Shown here piece by piece: positions 52,030 to 62,047 of a stretch of DNA of 64,000 nucleotides. A program made the translations under genes and the position numbers. The DNA is from Bacteroidia bacterium (lineage in GTDB: Bacteria > Bacteroidota > Bacteroidia > B-17B0 > Aurantibacillaceae), in assembly GCA_022842625.1 (NCBI GenBank), contig JALHPG010000001.1, positions 62,001-126,000 of the forward strand, written 5' to 3'. Numbering within the stretch: the stretch's first letter is position 1; each line of letters begins with the position of its first letter. The notes beneath the pieces are model-generated. The model did no database searches and was not told the origin of the DNA. It saw only the letters and a program-made list of their open reading frames with translations.

Positions 52030-55000
52030 CTACTCAGACTTAACAACAACACCGCTCATTGGATCACCGGCTGTTCCGGAATCTTTGCCGTTAACATCTT
52101 TAATGTTGTTTACTGTTTCTTTATCGATTATTTTATTGTAAGGGTCTATCCCAAACATATAAGGTTCTTTATCAACTATAAATTCGATTGTTTGCTCTTT
52201 GGAAGTGATCTTATGTTTCTTTAAATAAATAACATCCCCTAATTGTGTTGCATTTGCTTTTCCCTTTGAAAAAACAGCAAGATCAAACCAATTATTAGGC
52301 ACGACTTCTTTTGCTTTACCTAAACTATCACTTTGCGTTTTTATACATTCAATTTTAGCGGTGATCTTAAATTTACCATCACTTGTTTTTTTATAGCTCC
52401 AGCTTTTTACGCTGTTATCATAAACAACAATTCTTTCAAACATATCCTTTACAGTTTCCTTTAAGCTATCTGGTGTTGCTTGTTTAACAAAATCATAAAG
52501 CTCCAAAGAGGTTGTGTATGGTGGTTCTTGAAAAGCCACATGTTTTACATATCTGCTAAGCGCCGCATTCAAAGTGTCTTCTCCCAAATAATCTTTAAGC
52601 GCATACATAATAACACTTCCCTTATTGTAATGAATGTATTGTTGATTTTCACACAATAACAAAGGCACTTCTTTTTTACCTTCTTGTGCGCGACCTTGCA
52701 AATACTTATTCATCTCATATCTTAAAAACTTACTCATTGATGCTTGCCCATATTCTTTTTCCATTACCATTAAGGCACTGTACTGACTCATAGTTTCGCT
52801 TGTAACTGTGCAGCCCTGAACATTAGCGCCAATAACCTGATGCGCCCACCACTGATGTGCAACCTCATGTGCTGTAACATAAAACGGATAATCTACTTTA
52901 TTAGGATCTGTATCATCCACCTTTGCAATAAAACCTATGCCTTCAGAAAACGGAATAGTATTTGGAAACGATTGTGCAAAAGTAGAATATCTCGGAAATT
53001 CAAGGATACGAACTTGTTTATGTTGGTATGGACTAAAACTTTTTGTATAATAATCTAATGATCTTTTTATTCCTTTTATCATTCCATCAATATTATACTC
53101 ATGCCCTTTTTGATAATAGATCTCAATATTTACTGTGTTGGTTGTATTTAACGGATCGATCCATTTATCTTTTTTAATTTGATATGCAGCGGATAAAAAC
53201 GAATAAAAATTTAAGATAGGCGCATCCATTTTATATTGAAAATAATGACGATCTTTTTCTTTCCAATCTTTTAATAAATATCCGGGTGCTATTGCAGTTT
53301 GTCCCGTTTTTGTTGAAACAATACATTCAAAACGGATCCAATCTGCATCGTGAGAAATATACGTATTGGCATAAGCGTTAGTATCTGTAACGTTTGCGAT
53401 ACGTGGTTTTGGTGCTAACTTATATTTTTTACGTGTAGAATTTTCGCCCAATTCCATATCGGGATTATACCCAATAGACGGAAGAATGCCGCTGTTAAAG
53501 AACGAGCCATTTTCAACCACCATTGATTGCTCTTGTCTCATAATAAAGTTTTTCGGGAAATACTCAAGGTCGAATTCAAACTTCAATGAATCATTTGGTT
53601 GTAAAGCTGTTGTTAATTCGTAACCATAAAAACCATTTTTCTTATCGTCAACAAACTTTTTATTAGGCACGCTAAACTTTAATTCAGTTAGTTTTACATC
53701 TGTAATTGCATTAATAAATATTTTTGAGAGTGGTTGTTTGTGTTTATTTTTTAAATAATAAAAACCTTTTACTTTTGCGCCCAACTCATCCGGAAAAATA
53801 TCTACCTTAACATTCGATTCAACAACTCTTGGCTGCAATTCTTTCTCGTATTTTTTGTATGCAATTTCAAACTCAGCCGTTAGCTTTTCAATATCTTTTT
53901 CAGACTTATACGGATTTAAAACGCGTGTGTTATAATAAATAACAGAGCCACAACTTAAAAAAAACATCGTTCCTAATATTATTGCGTATTTATAGGAAGG
54001 TTTAAAGTTTTTACGCGCCTGTTTCCAACGAACAGCAAATGGTTGTTCTTTTCCGCGTTGATACATTGCAATAGCGAGGGTGCAAACTATCAACATTAGG
54101 CCCATCCAATAACCTTTAAATATAAAAAAGTTTGGAAGCGTATGTCCGTGTCCGTTCATGTCAGAATACGCCATTTGATCACCAGCGGAATTATACCTGA
54201 ACATTTCATTCGTATAATTTAACGCTCTTAATATTAACGGCATTCCTAAAACAATAAACACCATTACAAAAAATGCCACGTAACGATTTTTAAAAAACAC
54301 TTGCATTGATAAGCCTAAAGCCACTAATAAAGAAATGCTGAATATCTTTAACAGAATCAAATCGGTAAAATACAATCCTATTTCGAAATTGGTATAACCG
54401 GAAAGACTTTGAATACAGATACAAGTAAATATGCAAACAAGATTAACGGCTAGAGATAAAAATAATAACGAAAAGAATTTTGATCCAAATAGAACTCCGT
54501 TTTTTACAGGAGTAGAGCCCACCAATTCATCCACTTTACTGTCTTTTTCGCGCCAAATTAAAATACCAGTATAAAATACGATCATAATTAATTGAAAGAA
54601 ACTAAACGTTCCGCTCGCTAATTCAATTTGCATATAGGTTACAGGATAGGTTTCTGTACCATAAATTAATCCCGAGAATTGAGAAGTTAAAACAGTTAAC
54701 AAAATAGATAAACCAAGAATAATTATAAAGAAAACTGATTTAGCGATCTTTAAAAATTCAAACTTAGTAAGAAACACTAATTGTTCAATAACCAAACGGC
54801 GATCAAACACCTGAGATACTTTTGGCAAATGGCCAATAGATTGAATGGCTTTAGAAGGTTGCGATTTGGTTTCTTTTGCTTTGCGTTTAAATAAACTTAC
54901 AGGATTTAAAAACTGATTAAAGCTAAATTTATAATAGGTAAAAATTAATAAAGCAAATGACAAGCCCAGCCACAACAAACGGTTATATAAAATATAACTT

Positions 55001-55731
55001 GTAAATGGGATCAGGCGAGTATTAGTTTCTGCTGGCGTCCAGTATTCGGTAATAGAATCTAAAGCCTGAGCGCCAAACGGATCCATTAAAGCAGCAATTG
55101 TTTTATTATCAATATCTGAAGTAATGCTGCGTGATATGCCAGCAACTACAATAAAAACGAGACTTCCAACATAACCACTTGTCATGTTACGTGTAAAAGT
55201 TACCAGAGAGAAAAACAGGGTGCCAATAAAAAAAGTGTTTGGCAATAAAAAATAAATAAAGGGCTGAAAGAAATTAATGAATTTGAAATCGCCTAATTGC
55301 CCATTATCATTATTAGCCAATAAAAACGCAAATAGTATTCCAAAAATAATTCCAGTTAAAACAAAAGTGGTTAATAAAAACGAAGCGCTAAATCTGCCAA
55401 ATAAATAACTGAATTTTGTAATTGGTTTTGTAAAATAAAATGAAAAACAATTGTATTGAAAATCTTTTTGCACACAACCTGCCATTAAAGCCACACAGAT
55501 CAAAAGTGTAATTAATCCGAACAAATAATCGGTATTAAAACTTGTAACAATACCTGCAATTGTTACTGCAGAATTGATGTAAGAATTTGTGTCGGCCGAA
55601 ACCCCACTAAACATGCCGGATATAGCCGCACCTAATAAAAAGGCCAATGCCATGAAGACAGCAAAATAAATATAAACACCCGGTCGTTTTAACCACTGTT
55701 TTAATTCGTAAACAAAAATTTCTTTAAACAT
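52030..55731 (-). CDS. ABC-2-type permease fused to M1-family aminopeptidase
   Basis: A 1233-residue membrane protein. The N-terminal half holds two blocks of hydrophobic helices (roughly residues 15-270 and 330-610) resembling a doubled ABC-2 permease, including FYFTKPITKFSYLFGRF. After a last membrane segment near residue 590 comes an M1 gluzincin metallopeptidase: zinc motif HEVAHQWW near residue 954 and the distal Glu in SETMSQYSALMVMEKEYG, 19-22 residues further. The MRQEQS...GILPSIGYNP region resembles the GxMEN-side segment only loosely. The peptidase should face the periplasm. This fusion is known in Bacteroidota, with unknown substrate. Its ATPase gene lies 24 bases upstream. Confidence 0.88.
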   Translation of the reverse strand: MFKEIFVYELKQWLKRPGVYIYFAVFMALAFLLGAAISGMFSGVSADTNSYINSAVTIAGIVTSFNTDYLFGLITLLICVALMAGCVQKDFQYNCFSFYFTKPITKFSYLFGRFSASFLLTTFVLTGIIFGILFAFLLANNDNGQLGDFKFINFFQPFIYFLLPNTFFIGTLFFSLVTFTRNMTSGYVGSLVFIVVAGISRSITSDIDNKTIAALMDPFGAQALDSITEYWTPAETNTRLIPFTSYILYNRLLWLGLSFALLIFTYYKFSFNQFLNPVSLFKRKAKETKSQPSKAIQSIGHLPKVSQVFDRRLVIEQLVFLTKFEFLKIAKSVFFIIILGLSILLTVLTSQFSGLIYGTETYPVTYMQIELASGTFSFFQLIMIVFYTGILIWREKDSKVDELVGSTPVKNGVLFGSKFFSLLFLSLAVNLVCIFTCICIQSLSGYTNFEIGLYFTDLILLKIFSISLLVALGLSMQVFFKNRYVAFFVMVFIVLGMPLILRALNYTNEMFRYNSAGDQMAYSDMNGHGHTLPNFFIFKGYWMGLMLIVCTLAIAMYQRGKEQPFAVRWKQARKNFKPSYKYAIILGTMFFLSCGSVIYYNTRVLNPYKSEKDIEKLTAEFEIAYKKYEKELQPRVVESNVKVDIFPDELGAKVKGFYYLKNKHKQPLSKIFINAITDVKLTELKFSVPNKKFVDDKKNGFYGYELTTALQPNDSLKFEFDLEYFPKNFIMRQEQSMVVENGSFFNSGILPSIGYNPDMELGENSTRKKYKLAPKPRIANVTDTNAYANTYISHDADWIRFECIVSTKTGQTAIAPGYLLKDWKEKDRHYFQYKMDAPILNFYSFLSAAYQIKKDKWIDPLNTTNTVNIEIYYQKGHEYNIDGMIKGIKRSLDYYTKSFSPYQHKQVRILEFPRYSTFAQSFPNTIPFSEGIGFIAKVDDTDPNKVDYPFYVTAHEVAHQWWAHQVIGANVQGCTVTSETMSQYSALMVMEKEYGQASMSKFLRYEMNKYLQGRAQEGKKEVPLLLCENQQYIHYNKGSVIMYALKDYLGEDTLNAALSRYVKHVAFQEPPYTTSLELYDFVKQATPDSLKETVKDMFERIVVYDNSVKSWSYKKTSDGKFKITAKIECIKTQSDSLGKAKEVVPNNWFDLAVFSKGKANATQLGDVIYLKKHKITSKEQTIEFIVDKEPYMFGIDPYNKIIDKETVNNIKDVNGKDSGTAGDPMSGVVVKSE

Positions 55732-55755
55732 AAATTTGTATTAATGACAATGTAA

Positions 55756-56625
55756 TTATTTTGCGTTGATGTAAGAGAAATAAACATCTTCCAGATCACC
55801 CTCTATTACAGTGAATTTATGATCCGGTAAAGAATCACTCATTACATGAACAACAATTTTTCCTTCAGCCACTCTTGTAGAAATGACATTAAATTGCTGA
55901 CGGTAATCTGCAAGCTCTTCTTTTGCAATTACCACTTTATATATTTTACCTTTTAAAAGATCTAAAGCTTCTGTGGTTTTACCATTAAACATTACCTGAC
56001 CTAAATTCATAACCGCCATTTTTTCGCAAAGGTTACTTACATCCTCTACTATATGTGTTGAAAGGATAACGATAATATTTTCTCCAACTTCACTCAACAA
56101 ATTATGAAAACGATTACGCTCTTGCGGATCCAAACCTGCTGTTGGCTCATCAACAATAACCACTTTAGGATTTCCTAATAATGCCTGAGCAATACCAAAA
56201 CGCTGACGCATACCGCCACTATAATCACCAATGTAACGCTTACGCACCTCGTATAAATTTGTTTGATGTAACAATGCATCACACACTTCTTTACGCTCTG
56301 CTTTATTTGAAATGCCTTTTAAAATTGCGAAATGGTGCAGCATATCATCGGCACTTACTTTTGGGTAAAAACCAAAATCCTGCGGCAAATAGCCCAGTAC
56401 CTTGCGCATTTCCTCTTTATTATTTATTACATCAAGGTCATCTAAAAAAATTGTTCCTTCGCTTGGTTCTTGCAAAGTAGAAATGGTTCGCATTAAACTG
56501 GATTTACCTGCACCATTAGGGCCAAGTAAACCAAACATGCCGTTTGAAATTTCTAAATTTACGTTTGATAAAGCTTTTAATCCTCCCGGATAAACTTTAC
56601 TGAGGTTTGATATCTTTAATTCCAT
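55756..56625 (-). CDS. ABC transporter ATP-binding protein (partner of the ABC-2/M1 fusion)
   Basis: A 289-residue ATPase: Walker A GPNGAGKSS, Q-loop YLPQDFGFYPKVSADDML, signature YSGGMRQRFGIAQALLGNP, Walker B VVIVDEPTAGLDPQER, switch His in LSTHIVEDVSNLCEK. The C-terminal 65 residues are an extra domain as in CcmA/NatA-type ATPases. It directly precedes the permease/aminopeptidase fusion, so the two form one exporter-like complex in the inner membrane. Confidence 0.92.
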   Translation of the reverse strand: MELKISNLSKVYPGGLKALSNVNLEISNGMFGLLGPNGAGKSSLMRTISTLQEPSEGTIFLDDLDVINNKEEMRKVLGYLPQDFGFYPKVSADDMLHHFAILKGISNKAERKEVCDALLHQTNLYEVRKRYIGDYSGGMRQRFGIAQALLGNPKVVIVDEPTAGLDPQERNRFHNLLSEVGENIIVILSTHIVEDVSNLCEKMAVMNLGQVMFNGKTTEALDLLKGKIYKVVIAKEELADYRQQFNVISTRVAEGKIVVHVMSDSLPDHKFTVIEGDLEDVYFSYINAK

Positions 56626-56730
56626 AATATAAATTAAAGATAGAAGTTTAAGCCTTTAACCTATAATAATAGTTACAAAGTGCAAAATACTTACATGAAC
56701 AGCAAAAAAACAAGGATGAGAAGCGTTGGA

Positions 56731-57363
56731 TTATTTTGCGGGTTTAAAATCCACAACATTCAGTTGTTTATCACAAATAAAATATTCGTCCTGAATAGCA
56801 TTAGAGGCAACAATAACAGTGCGATCCTTAGAATGATCTTTAAGGAGTTGTTTATACCAAGCTATTGCGTTTGCATCAAGGTTGGATACAGGCTCGTCTA
56901 ATAATAATAAAGGTGTATCGCATAAAATAGCAACGCCTAATTTTAAACGTTGTTTCATGCCGCTACTGAATTGTTTGATCAATTTATTCTTTGCGTGAGT
57001 AAGATCCATCAATTCAATGATCTGCTCTGTAGAAAGATCTTTTATGAAAGGTTTATAAATTTTGGTATGATCGATCATTTCGGTTAAAGTAAAATCTTCA
57101 ACCAAATGAATGTACGGTGAAGCAAACGAAATGTAATTTTTTATTTTATCTACGGGAACGATCTTGTCGTTAACCTTGTAAATAACCTCACCCTCATTCT
57201 CAGTTATAAAACCACTAATTACCTGTAGTAACGTAGATTTACCCGAACCGTTTCCGCCTAAAATAACTACCTTATCATTTGCGTTTATGGTAAAAGAAAG
57301 GTCTTTAAAGATCCATTCTTTATTAAATTTTTTACTGAGATGATTTAGTTGAATGGATAACAT
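56731..57363 (-). CDS. ABC transporter ATP-binding protein (short)
   Basis: A 210-residue ATPase without C-terminal extension: Walker A GGNGSGKST, signature FSSGMKQRLKLGVAILCDTP (LSGGQ replaced by FSSGM), Walker B LLLLDEPVSNLD. A His is missing at the usual switch position (VIVASNAIQDEYFICD). No permease gene lies beside it; it follows lpxA by 9 bases on the same strand and its partner is unknown. A link to lipid or envelope export is suggested only by position. Confidence 0.85.
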   Translation of the reverse strand: MLSIQLNHLSKKFNKEWIFKDLSFTINANDKVVILGGNGSGKSTLLQVISGFITENEGEVIYKVNDKIVPVDKIKNYISFASPYIHLVEDFTLTEMIDHTKIYKPFIKDLSTEQIIELMDLTHAKNKLIKQFSSGMKQRLKLGVAILCDTPLLLLDEPVSNLDANAIAWYKQLLKDHSKDRTVIVASNAIQDEYFICDKQLNVVDFKPAK

Positions 57364-57372
57364 TTTTTTAAA

Positions 57373-58146
57373 TTAAATTCCTTTTATGATCCCGTCTTTT
57401 TGGTTGCGGATAAAATCAATGATCTGTTTACGAATTGGTGTATCCGGCATTTCATTTTCAACAATTTCTAAAGCGTTGGTTACGTTATGTCCACGTACAA
57501 AAATAATACGATAAATATCTTCTATTTGTTTTATTACTTCTTTATCAAAACCTCTGCGGGCTAAACCAATGGTGTTAACGCCAATAAATTGTAACGGTTC
57601 ACGTGCCACTCTGCAATACGGCGGAATACTTTTTCTTACAAGCGATGCGCCGGCAACAAAAGAGTGAGCGCCAATATTTACGAATTGCTGTGCGGCAACT
57701 ACACCTTCAATGATCACAAAATCCTCTACAGTAATGTGTCCGGCTAAACTACCGTTGTTTGCAATAATAACATTATTACCTATAGCGCAATCGTGTCCTA
57801 AATGCGTGTAACACATTATCAAACAATTATCGCCAACCTTGGTGGTCATTCTATCTGCAGTGCCTTTGTGAATTGTAGCATACTCGCGAATAGTGGTGTT
57901 TTTACCAATAACGGTATTTGATTTTTCGCCTTTATATTTAAGGTCTTGATTTATTATACCAATAACTGCACCCGGAAAAATTTTACATCCGCTACCAATA
58001 ATGGTATCGGGATAAATAACCGCGTTTGGGTGAATATAACAATCGTCCCCAATTTCAACATCTTCGTAAATAGTAGCAAATGCTTCAATGGTAACGTTAT
58101 TACCAATTTTAGCTCTGGGGCTAACGTTTGCGAGAGGTGATATCAT
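57373..58146 (-). CDS. lpxA: UDP-N-acetylglucosamine acyltransferase LpxA
   Basis: A 257-residue left-handed beta-helix acyltransferase that puts a hydroxyacyl chain on UDP-GlcNAc, the first step of lipid A synthesis. Hexapeptide repeats fill the N-terminal two thirds (SPRAKIGNNVTIEAFATIYE, VTIEGVV...), and the catalytic His lies in MCYTHLGHDCAIGNN. The C-terminal helical part (LARRGFDKEVIKQIEDIYRIIF) matches LpxA rather than LpxD. It starts 3 bases after the lpxC-fabZ stop and is coupled to it. Confidence 0.96.
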   Translation of the reverse strand: MISPLANVSPRAKIGNNVTIEAFATIYEDVEIGDDCYIHPNAVIYPDTIIGSGCKIFPGAVIGIINQDLKYKGEKSNTVIGKNTTIREYATIHKGTADRMTTKVGDNCLIMCYTHLGHDCAIGNNVIIANNGSLAGHITVEDFVIIEGVVAAQQFVNIGAHSFVAGASLVRKSIPPYCRVAREPLQFIGVNTIGLARRGFDKEVIKQIEDIYRIIFVRGHNVTNALEIVENEMPDTPIRKQIIDFIRNQKDGIIKGI

Positions 58147-58149
58147 AAA

Positions 58150-59580
58150 TTAAGTTAGTTGTGGTTCGGTTGTTTTTACTTCAATATTTTTTACCTTAAC
58201 AATTTGCGCCATCATTTCGGCTTCCATTACCGGTTTGTTGTTGACATAAGCTACACCACGCATGTGGCAAATACCACGGCGAATAGGAGTAACTAATACT
58301 AAACTAAATACAACAGTGTCACCGGGAATAACCATCTTTTTAAATTTAACGCCATCAATTTTCATGAAGTAGGTTAAATAATTTTCAGGGTCGGGAACTG
58401 TTTTTAATACTAGTACGCCGCCACATTGTGCCATGGCTTCAATTAATAACACTCCCGGCATTACAGGGTTTTCAGGAAAGTGACCTTTAAAGAACTCTTC
58501 GTTTAAAGTAACATTTTTTACACCTATTACATGCTCCAAAGAAAGCTCCATGATCTTATCTACCAATAGCATTGGCTGACGGTGTGGTAAAATTTTCATG
58601 ATATCCATTATATTTAATAATGGCGGTTTATTAAGATCGATCTTAGGATAATCTTTTTCGGCTTTTTGTTTTTTTGCTAAAGCTTTTAATTTTTTAGCAA
58701 AATCTACATTTCCCGCATGACCGGGACGAGCAGCTAAAACGTGTATCTTCATTGGTTTTCCAACCAAAGCAAGATCACCGACAATATCTAATAATTTATG
58801 GCGAGCAGGCTCATTATAAAAATGCATTTTGGTATTATTTAAAACACCACGACCTTTAACTTCTACATTTGGCTTATTAAATACTTTGCGCAAGTAATCT
58901 AATTTCTCTTCCGGTAATTCGCTATCAACTAAAACTATTGCATTATCAAGATCTCCCCCTTTAATTAAATTATGTGCTAATAACGCTTCTAATTCTCTTA
59001 AAAAAACAAAGGTTCTGCATGGTGCGATCTGTGATTTAAACTCGCGCAAATTATACATCGAGGCGTGTTGTGTTCCCAACACTTCGCTGCCATAATCTAC
59101 CATTACGGTAACTCTAAATTCATCTTGTGGCACGGCTAACATTTCTACTTTTTTGATCGGATCTTCAAAAGTTAAATTTTCAGTTAACTCAAAATAATCA
59201 CGATCGGCTTCTTGTTCAACAATACCAGTTTTTTCAAGTATCTCAACAAATTTTGATGAGCTTCCGTCCAATATTGGCATTTCCGGACCGGTAACCTGAA
59301 TAAGACAATTATCAATTCCTAAACCCATTAAGGCAGCAAGCACATGCTCGGTTGTGTGCACTTTTGCTCCGTTCTTCTCAAGAGTTGTTCCTCTTGATGT
59401 ATCCACTGCTAAATCTGCGTCTGCATCAATAATTGGTTGCCCTTCAAGATCTATTCGTTGAAATTTATACCAATGATTTTCGGGCGCCGGATTAAATGTT
59501 AATGTAACGGGCGCACCTGTATGTAATCCTACACCTGATATAGAAACAGGGCCTTGTATCGTTCTTTGCTTATCACTCAT
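58150..59580 (-). CDS. lpxC-fabZ: Bifunctional LpxC deacetylase / FabZ dehydratase
   Basis: A 476-residue fusion. Residues 1-310 are LpxC (UDP-3-O-acyl-GlcNAc deacetylase): VHTTEHVLAALMGLGIDN carries zinc His residues, HKLLDIVGDLALVG the third His and Asp, and LAARPGHAGN the catalytic His. Residues 330-470 are FabZ (3-hydroxyacyl-ACP dehydratase): LPHRQPMLLVDKI, FKGHFPENPVMPGVLLIEAMAQCGG. The fusion is characteristic of Bacteroidota and Chlorobi and joins lipid A and fatty-acid synthesis, since both use 3-hydroxyacyl-ACP. lpxA follows. Confidence 0.97.
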   Translation of the reverse strand: MSDKQRTIQGPVSISGVGLHTGAPVTLTFNPAPENHWYKFQRIDLEGQPIIDADADLAVDTSRGTTLEKNGAKVHTTEHVLAALMGLGIDNCLIQVTGPEMPILDGSSSKFVEILEKTGIVEQEADRDYFELTENLTFEDPIKKVEMLAVPQDEFRVTVMVDYGSEVLGTQHASMYNLREFKSQIAPCRTFVFLRELEALLAHNLIKGGDLDNAIVLVDSELPEEKLDYLRKVFNKPNVEVKGRGVLNNTKMHFYNEPARHKLLDIVGDLALVGKPMKIHVLAARPGHAGNVDFAKKLKALAKKQKAEKDYPKIDLNKPPLLNIMDIMKILPHRQPMLLVDKIMELSLEHVIGVKNVTLNEEFFKGHFPENPVMPGVLLIEAMAQCGGVLVLKTVPDPENYLTYFMKIDGVKFKKMVIPGDTVVFSLVLVTPIRRGICHMRGVAYVNNKPVMEAEMMAQIVKVKNIEVKTTEPQLT

Positions 59581-59722
59581 AAAAATAAAAATGGTAGTTT
59601 GTAAATGTAGCTAAATTTAATAAAAATCTTTCTATATTCTTAAGCCTCCTAAAGACTCATTTTAAACAAATTATATCAACAAAACACTAGCGCTAGCAAT
59701 GCCTGCATTAAGCAATGGTGTA

Positions 59723-60622
59723 TCAATTAAAACTTAGGTATGGCATAAGCTTATTGTAAGCCTGATCGTCATTAATGATGTCTTTTAAATTAACAGCAGT
59801 AATTACTGTCTTTTTGCGCCAATCAAACAAAGTTTTAGTTAATTCATAACTCAAATACGGATGTTTATTAATACTCTTAAAATCATCTTTATTTAAGTTT
59901 AATTTTTTAATAAGATCGGCGTTAACGGTTACGTTAGGCTTAATTTTTTCAAACATTTCATCCGTAAAGCCATACACTTCTTTTAATTGTTCTACAGAAA
60001 CAAAACCACCTAAAAGGCTTCTGTATTTTAAAATTCGTTTAGCAAACGCAGGGCCAATGCCATTAATATCTAGCAATGTTAGGCTATCTGCAGTGTTTAA
60101 TTCTACTTTAGTTTGGTTTTTATTTGCGCTGGCAGTAACAGTACTTTGACTCTTATTGGAATTTAACTTCGTGGCACTGTTTTTATTTTCTATTATAATG
60201 TATGGCTCTAGTTTCGAATAAAAATTTTCTGATATGCCATATACTTTTTTAAGATCGCTTTTTTGTTTAAACACAAAACCTCTGTCTCTGAACTTTAAAA
60301 ATGTTTGTGCGGTTTTTTTATTAAAACCTAACTGAATTAATTGTTGATCGTTGATGGTGTTAGGATCGAACACAAATAAATTTACTACACTGTTTTCTTG
60401 AGCGAAATTTGCTGAAAACCGACCTTGTGACAGCTGATAAGAACTGTCTAGTTTTTTTTCGATCAGTGGCAGGTTCTTAATTTCAATTTTGTCGGGAGTA
60501 ATAAACGAAGGATAAATTATTCTTACCAAAAACAAGCTTAAACTAATTATTGAAAGAAAAAGTAAGCCGTTTCGTTGTTGCTTATTAAATCCAAAATAAT
60601 TATTCAGAAAACTGTTTACCAT
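59723..60622 (-). CDS. Helix-hairpin-helix (ComEA-like) membrane protein
   Basis: A 299-residue protein: one transmembrane anchor at about residues 18-37 (GLLFLSIISLSLFLVRIIYP), a linker, then at least three HhH units. The clearest is VELNTADSLTLLDINGIGPAFAKRILKYR at about residues 173-201, preceded by VFDPNTINDQQLIQLGFN and followed by a third half-unit. ComEA-like HhH proteins bind DNA in natural transformation, but the long form with several HhH repeats is common and uncharacterised in Bacteroidota. It overlaps the amino-acid permease gene end by 23 bases. Confidence 0.85.
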   Translation of the reverse strand: MVNSFLNNYFGFNKQQRNGLLFLSIISLSLFLVRIIYPSFITPDKIEIKNLPLIEKKLDSSYQLSQGRFSANFAQENSVVNLFVFDPNTINDQQLIQLGFNKKTAQTFLKFRDRGFVFKQKSDLKKVYGISENFYSKLEPYIIIENKNSATKLNSNKSQSTVTASANKNQTKVELNTADSLTLLDINGIGPAFAKRILKYRSLLGGFVSVEQLKEVYGFTDEMFEKIKPNVTVNADLIKKLNLNKDDFKSINKHPYLSYELTKTLFDWRKKTVITAVNLKDIINDDQAYNKLMPYLSFN

Positions 60623-62045
60623 TTTTATGCATCTTAAAAATATAAAAAATTGGAATTCCTAAAAACATAATTAAAACCCCCAATCCTGTATTAAGAGTTT
60701 TAAAAATTAAAAGATCAACGCAAATTGCCGAGGCTAATAAAATATAAAGAGCAGGTAAAACAGGGTAACCAAGTGCTTTATATGGACGTGGCGTTTCGGG
60801 TTCTTTTTTACGTAAATAAAATAAAGCCGAAATAGTAACAATATAAAACACTAATGAAGCAAACGTGCAATAATCCAATAACGAACCATACGAACCACTC
60901 AAACATAAAACGGATGCCCATATTGCTTGAAACCACAAGGCTTTTGAAGGAACATGATTTTTATTAATGAAAGCTGCAGACTTAAAAAACAAACCCTCTT
61001 TTGCCATAGATTGAAATAAACGCGAGCCGGATAAAATTAAACCATTATTACAACCAAAGGTTGAGATAATAATTAAAGCTGCCATTATGTAAGCCGACAG
61101 TTCGCCGAAAATTGCCGACATAGAAGCTGTGCCTACTCTGTCGTTTTGCGCATAGGCAATTCCTTTTTCAAATACCGTTTGTCCCTCGGGAGAACCTAAT
61201 GCCGGTAGCAACATAAAATAGGCGATGTTTGCCAAAATATATAAAACGGTAACTATTAAAACACCAATTAATAAACCCAAGGGTATATTTTTTTGAGGTT
61301 CTTTAACTTCGCCCGCAATAAAGGTAACGTTGTTCCAGGCATCGCTGCTAAAAAGAGCACCAATGAGTGCAACACCTAAAGCACATAATAAAGAGGTAAT
61401 ACTAAAATTCGAATTAGCAACAGTAGAAGTTAAACCCGATCCACTAAACGGTAATTGAATATTACTTTTCCAATAACCGGTTTTATACCCCACAAAAAAT
61501 CCAATAAAGATCAATCCTAATAAGGCAAACAATTTAGCACTGGTAAAAACCCGTTGAATGATTTTGCCGTTATTAATTCCTAATGTATTTAAATAACTTA
61601 AAAAAAAGATAGAAGCAACACCTAAAACCTGAGTTGTTGAAATGGAGAAATTACCTATTTCTAATAGGCTGTTCTTTTCATCAAAAAAAGGAATAAAAAC
61701 GCCGACAAATCGTGCAAAAGCAACAGCAACAGCAGCAATAACGCCTGTTTGAATAACAGTAAACACCGTCCACCCATAAACAAAAGCAGTTAATTGGCCA
61801 TATGCGCGCTGGATATAAATAAATTGGCCTCCGGCTTTTGGCATCATTCCTGCTAATTCGCCATAACTTAAAGCTGCAAATAATGTAATTACCCCACTAA
61901 TGAGCCAACACATTAACACCCAAAAGGGTGAGCCTAAAGTGCGCATCATATCTGCACTTACAATAAAAATACCCGACCCGATCATGCTTCCCGAAACGAT
62001 CATAATGGTATCAAATAAATTTAAACTTCGTTTTAATTCGCTCAT
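60600..62045 (-). CDS. APC-family amino acid permease
   Basis: A 481-residue inner-membrane transporter with about 12 hydrophobic helices. The N-terminal LFDTIMIVSGSMIGSGIFIVSADMMR holds the helix-1 unwound G-SGIF substrate site; FSSDAWNNVTFIAGEVKEPQKNIP is the APC signature between helices 6 and 7. It imports or exchanges amino acids; the specificity is not readable. On the minus strand a TATCTTTA box lies about 20 bases before the start. The end overlaps the HhH gene. Confidence 0.9.
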   Translation of the reverse strand: MSELKRSLNLFDTIMIVSGSMIGSGIFIVSADMMRTLGSPFWVLMCWLISGVITLFAALSYGELAGMMPKAGGQFIYIQRAYGQLTAFVYGWTVFTVIQTGVIAAVAVAFARFVGVFIPFFDEKNSLLEIGNFSISTTQVLGVASIFFLSYLNTLGINNGKIIQRVFTSAKLFALLGLIFIGFFVGYKTGYWKSNIQLPFSGSGLTSTVANSNFSITSLLCALGVALIGALFSSDAWNNVTFIAGEVKEPQKNIPLGLLIGVLIVTVLYILANIAYFMLLPALGSPEGQTVFEKGIAYAQNDRVGTASMSAIFGELSAYIMAALIIISTFGCNNGLILSGSRLFQSMAKEGLFFKSAAFINKNHVPSKALWFQAIWASVLCLSGSYGSLLDYCTFASLVFYIVTISALFYLRKKEPETPRPYKALGYPVLPALYILLASAICVDLLIFKTLNTGLGVLIMFLGIPIFYIFKMHKNGKQFSE

Positions 62046-62047
62046 AG

